Positions 55,001-64,000 of a stretch of DNA of 64,000 nucleotides are shown here, piece after piece (the first letter of the stretch is position 1; every line of letters begins with the position of its first letter). A model generated the notes under the pieces. That model ran no database searches, was not told the origin of the DNA, and was given only the letters and a program-made list of their open reading frames with translations. The translations under genes were made by a program, and so were the position numbers. The DNA comes from Anthoceros angustus (lineage: Eukaryota > Streptophyta > Anthocerotopsida > Anthocerotales > Anthocerotaceae), in NCBI GenBank assembly GCA_010909165.1, contig MU008157.1, forward strand, positions 434,001 through 498,000, written 5' to 3'.

Positions 55001-55990
55001 ATGTACATTATGACTTACATACATTTAGCCATGTGTCGCTTGCTTGCGCAAGAGAATGAGAAAGAACACACCACCTTTGACACTTCCGATGACGATGCAG
55101 CCTTGGTTGCACACAAAGATGGTGTCCAACATACAAAACACCTAATCATTTGCTATGATCTCCGTAGAAAGATAGTCGCGGCCTGCAATGAGCTCGAGAA
55201 TAGGGAAGAAACTTGGCCGTGTCATGTCTTTCTTCACCGTTCCGATTCCAGTACAATTTGCGATCATGAATATTAGGGCATGGGTAATTTCAAACAACGT
55301 GCTTAGAAAACCGTTGAAATTTGAAAATAATTTCCATGATTTTGAGTCCAAGATTACAAATTATTAGAATAAGGGGATTTGAAACCGAACCAATTATTAA
55401 TCACTTTTACAACACAAACTATGCTGGCCAAAATATACAACACAAACTATGCTGCCCAAAATATACAACACAAACTATGCTGGCCAAAATATACAACACA
55501 AACTATGCTGGCCAAAATGCTGAGGGACTGGAACGATCACGGGCCTGTGAAGTACATATAAAACTGCACGCAAAGTCACAGGAGATTGCTTCCACGAGCA
55601 AGTCGTTGTGTGAGTGGACACAGACAGAATGCAGAAGCATTAGAAAGCACACTAGTGAAGCCAATTCGGTAAAGCCGCGTTTTCGAATGGCTTGGAAATT
55701 ACCAAAGGATGTGCCTCTTATAAAATTGAAGGTGGAAAACAAAAATCTAAGGTTGGCAGCTCAGCACTTCCAGGTTGCCACTGCTAGGTATAGACCACCA
55801 AGTCAGCAACTGTGTGGAGAGTAAGGCTTCCATCCCTTGCATCAACTTAAGCTTTTTGTACTCAACCTTGACTGCAAGCCTGATAAACCCCCATATGGTC
55901 GACGACTTGAAGATGCTTTCCTATGAGTCAGATAATGTTCGGAATTGAGCGATTAGGCCGAGTAGGTGGTGACCTTGGACTGTAGAGTCC
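55001..55990 (+). other. Unassigned open frames with 28-bp tandem repeat
   Basis: A 91-codon ATG frame (55001-55276) and a 167-codon frame without ATG (55321-55824) lie in tandem. Between 55406 and 55520 a 28-bp unit (CAACACAAACTATGCTGGCC) repeats four times. The second frame ends with a Lys-rich stretch (MAWKLPKDVPLIKLKVENKN). No family is recognised; these may be remains of an unknown gene. Confidence 0.3.
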
Positions 55991-56382
55991 TAACCCGAGG
56001 TCATTAGAGGACTCTGACCCCAGATCCAACTCCAGGCACGAAACAAACTCCTTTGGGTACAGGCTAGACGCTAGAAGATACGAGCCTGCCTCAAGGCAAT
56101 GCGAGCGTGCCTGCCTCAAGGCGATGCGAACTTGATTCCTGCCGATACGAACTTGAATCTCGGTAGTAAGAATTGCATATTGGGCCATGAGGATCATACG
56201 ATCCTGAACACTCATGGCCGACTCGTTGCTCTTCCCGTCAGGTGGACAGTGATAAGCCATTGCACCTTTGCCGGTAGCACAATCTGGCCTACACTCCTCC
56301 TCTGCTACGTACATCATCCTATCTGTCGTCAAGGGGCCCATTGGCCGATGCGCCGGCCATCAGGTAAGATCGTCTTGTCTTA
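55991..56382. other. No recognisable gene
   Basis: Contains a diverged tandem word GCCTGCCTCAAGGC-ATGCGA (two copies near 56089-56125) and a 137-codon minus frame (56341-55928) without motif. Confidence 0.4.
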
Positions 56383-56457
56383 GGCCAAATGGACACACAT
56401 TTATAAGAACGTCATTATTAAGCATCCTGAGCTTAGATCGGTACTTAGATGGGGTGA
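56383..56457 (+). repeat. 5S-rRNA-like short repeat, truncated by element X
   Basis: Leader GGCCAAATGGACACACATTT, then ATTAAGCATCCTGAGCTTAG and CGGTACTTAGATGGGGTG, as in the copies at 4981 and 11386. The unit is cut at 56457, where element X starts with TGTGGACTAC. Confidence 0.7.
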
Positions 56458-57600
56458 TGTGGACTACGGACTTCCCTTGGGGGTTAGGAAATAAGTAGGG
56501 TTTTGTTTTTTTGTAGGAGCGAAGGATAAAATAAGGCGGAAAAGGGGCGAATAAGCACGGATAGCACTCCGGACTGCACTCCGGAGTATACTCCGGACTC
56601 GGAGTGAAACGTGCCGGACCTACTATGGCGGGCCGGGGCAGGGACCCACCTCAGTCCAGGTGGATAAATCGCCAGGAAAGTAAGTTAGAAGTTGAGCCGT
56701 GAGGACGGACTAGGCGGCGCCACGTGACGGTGGAGTGGAGGACGGGCATGCACCGGGGCTGGCTGCTGCGAGGGGCGTTATAGCGGTATTCACGCGCGGC
56801 TAGCGGCGGCGTAAACGGCGTAAGGCGAGGAAGCGAGGCGTAAGGTGAAATAAGCCATGCGAGACCTCGCGATTACAGACGGAAGAGGCGCCTTCCGATT
56901 CTCGAAGGCGCCGAAGGAGAAGGTCATTTCGCTGCGACCAGAGACAATTCGCGATCTCTTGTGCTCCATGATCGGCTCTCGCGCTACCTCGTTGGACGCT
57001 CATACATCTTTGCGCGCGGCTCACCGTTGAGGTTGGAGCAGCGAACGCGGCGAAGAAGGAGCAACGTGCCGCCTCCTGCGCCTACGAACAAAGGAGGAGA
57101 AGGCGATGGCACCCAAAAAGCCTGCGGAAGTTTGGGAGCCATGGAACCTCGTGGAGCGCAACATTATGACTCGGCGCTATCCGGACTTTGGACCCTGGCT
57201 GGAGGAAGCGGGAGAATTGGTGCAGGAGTGGCACTTGGATGCGTTCCATGATCTGGACGTTCGACAGTGTCACCCTGGTCCGGGAGTTCGCCCGGAAGAT
57301 GCTGGCGGCGGTCAACAAGGAGGTGCGATCCAAGAACCTCCGGGAGGACCCGAGGCGATGGACCTTAGAGGTCCTGAGGGCGGCCTATAACCGCCCAAAG
57401 GAGGAAGAAGGAGGAGTGGTACCAGAGCCTCTCAAGGCGAAGGGGAAGATAGGGCCGACAGCAGTGGCCGATCAGGCACAGGGGCCTTGACGCAGAGGAC
57501 CACCAACGGATGGCTGATATCCGACCTGCTGGACAGTCGAGTAAGGGCGGTAGCCCGGATCATTGTCCATTGGAACGTGCTCACCAAGGTGGATCACCAA
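56458..57600 (+). mobile_element. Element X, copy X3, with clearest gag-like frame
   Basis: Starts TGTGGACTACGGACTTCC inside a 5S-like repeat. A Leu/Trp-rich frame opens MAPKKPAEVWEPWNLVERNI at 57106 and continues to LVQEWHLDAFHDLD; after one frame change it reads VTLVREFARKMLAAVNKEVR then DPRRWTLEVLRAAYN and ends near 57490. This has the look of a capsid-like helical gag but matches no family I know. The copy ends in the dyad, CACCAAGGTG-GAT-CACCAAG, followed by a T-run, so the second arm is cut. No pol domain follows. Confidence 0.6.
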
Positions 57601-58937
57601 GATTTTTTTTTAAGGGGTGAATGCTATGCATCTCAAACGAAGATACATGAGGTATTTTTTAGTCAAAATCCACTCATAGCATGCTAGATAGCTTGACACC
57701 ATGCCATGCTTATTATATGGATAGGAGTTGGTTTGTATTCAACCATAAAGTTTATCCACATGTGGCCTAACTCTGACCTAGGTTAGACCATGTGCGTTTT
57801 AGAAATTGGTTTTCAACTAAAGGTGAGGTCTCCTCTCAAAGTTGCTCAAGACAACGTTGTTGTGAAAAACTAGAACATGTTCCAATATATTTAGATTTAA
57901 TCCACTTAAACATCACTAGCTTTAAGTTAAACGCTAAGCTACTATACAAAGAAGGAGTTACTGAATAAAAAGTGCCGAACCTTTACTAGTCCTCATGAGA
58001 GACCCTTTCAAGTGCAGCCATCTGCATGTTTCCGTTGTGCGGTTGGTTTAGGGTTTCCAAACTCTAAGGATACCAGCGTCCCCATGTACATACGGTTTGG
58101 TTTTGTGAAATTGAAATGTGGGCCCGTTTTGGTTTTGTGAAATTGAAATGTGGGCCCGTTTTGGTTTTCGGGAGGCTTAAATTGTTGTTGGCGCGCTCGC
58201 TAGCCAGTACCATGGAAAGGCATTTTGTCGCTCATTTCTTGAAAATTATCACTCATGGGTATGTGCACATGGAGAGGCATTTTGTCTCTCATTTCTTGAA
58301 ACTAATCACTTGCCTTTTGAACGGAAATGAATTTCTTTGTCACGCTGCATATTACTGCAAGTAGGGTCTCCAAGCATATCACTCTAAGTAGGGTCTCCAC
58401 GCATTTCACTCCAAGTAGGGTCTCCACGCAGCAATTATTGAAAAGAGTTGACACACGATCAACGCCAAACTCTCTGCCTTCGCATAATTTCCTCTTATAG
58501 TCAAAGATCCAAGTGAGCGCCCTCACTCACTCATCGTCAATTGCACAATGCCGCTCCGATACCATAATGATTTTGTGATACCATCATTAGGCTATGGCGA
58601 TGAACAGGACATACCAAATATTCCAGAAGCCAATAATTTGTATTAAGTGCATAAGTAGCATGAGGAACAAAAGTGTTTAAGTAGAGGTCTAGAGAGATAA
58701 TTATCATAACTAATTGATAAAAAATAATTATAATTGAATAACTTGAGGATTAATCCATTCACCCTCATTTACTATCCGCCGCGTTGGAAATAATAGACCC
58801 CAATTCACAAATTTCATAAGACCCTTTCTTTGTGTGTAATTTGTATCATCTTTCGATTCCAACTTGCTCTTGTCCCTCTTGCTTACCTCTTGCACGATCT
58901 TCACACATGCGATCCTAGGCTACCAACTTCTTTAGCA
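57601..58937. other. AT-rich non-coding sequence with small tandem repeats
   Basis: Three small tandem repeats: 37 bp twice (GTTTTGTGAAATTGAAATGT) at 58098-58170; about 55 bp twice (GGCATTTTGTCGCTCATTTC) at 58213-58315; 27 bp three times (GTAGGGTCTCCA) at 58361-58440. No gene is recognised. Confidence 0.6.
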
Positions 58938-59165
58938 GCAAGCAAGAGGGCAAACCAAGAAGACAAGGCTCCCCAAAACAGTGTCTTTTATGGCATTGTT
59001 GTTAAGTCCAAAGCAAGCAAGAGGGCAAACCAAGAAGACAAGGCTCCCCAAAACAGTGTCTTTTATGGCATTGTTGTTAAGTCCAAAGCAAGCAAGAGAG
59101 CAAACCAAGAAGACAAGGCTCCCCAAAACAGTGTCTTTTATGGCATTGTTGTTAAGTCCAAAGCA
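58938..59165 (+). repeat. 75-bp tandem repeat (three copies)
   Basis: Three nearly identical 75-bp units (GCAAGCAAGAGGGCAAACCA...). In the plus frame each encodes 25 residues (KRANQEDKAPQNSVFYGIVV...). The frame extends from 58830 to 59174 with an ATG and a hydrophobic first segment. The near-perfect identity, including synonymous sites, favours recent DNA amplification over selection on protein. Confidence 0.85.

Positions 59166-64000
<4,835 letters not shown>

Overview
This window is nuclear DNA of a land plant. Every recognisable host gene is an embryophyte type: a PDIL2-1-like protein disulfide isomerase, a BPA1-type RRM protein, a plant BTB/POZ protein, an ALP1-like DDE protein, an LMBR1-like membrane protein and PEX1. 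Introns carry normal GT-AG ends and are unusually short; in the two genes resolved exon by exon most are about 70-180 bp. Short introns, balanced base composition and the mix of MULE, copia and gag-only repeats suggest a non-seed plant with compact genes (hornwort or Selaginella-like). That is an inference, and the species cannot be fixed from the sequence.

Layout: 0-5 kb holds two minisatellites, the 3' end of a cytochrome P450 and a germin-like scrap. 5-11.3 kb has a divergent pair, the PDI gene (minus, 11 exons) and the BPA1-like gene (plus, 5 exons), sharing a 522-bp intergenic promoter region. 11.3-15.7 kb has a 5S-rRNA-like short repeat array, LINE endonuclease debris, a BTB gene and a MITE. 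16-23 kb is a second gene island: single-exon ALP1-like gene (plus), single-exon SGNH/PC-esterase-like type II membrane protein (minus) and a 14-exon LMBR1-like gene (minus).

23.7-44.6 kb is a mosaic of repeats. It contains at least three partial copies of a minus-strand MULE transposase with a SWIM finger, a gag-only LTR-like element (called X here; left end TGTGGACTAC in three places), an LTR-like repeat Y, a GC-rich 21-bp minisatellite, a rearranged reverse transcriptase pseudogene and two copies of a gag-bearing element Z with a tRNA-Met primer-binding site. Several joins between families fall on shared 7-10 bp words, and related copies differ mostly by small deletions. This is either microhomology-driven rearrangement or an assembly artefact. 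44.7-54.5 kb holds decayed Ty1/copia elements. 54.5-60.8 kb is largely non-coding, with a third X copy and several short tandem repeats.

60.9 kb to the window edge is an uninterrupted reading frame for the peroxisomal AAA ATPase PEX1, running through both ATPase domains with no intron in at least 3,125 bp, in contrast to the intron-rich genes elsewhere in the window. The host genes do not form a pathway. The most striking signals are the intronless PEX1, the microhomology mosaic, the inverted minisatellite with a 20-bp palindrome, the 5S-like short repeat, and the copia element whose gag and pol lie in one frame separated by a single amber codon inside the zinc knuckle.
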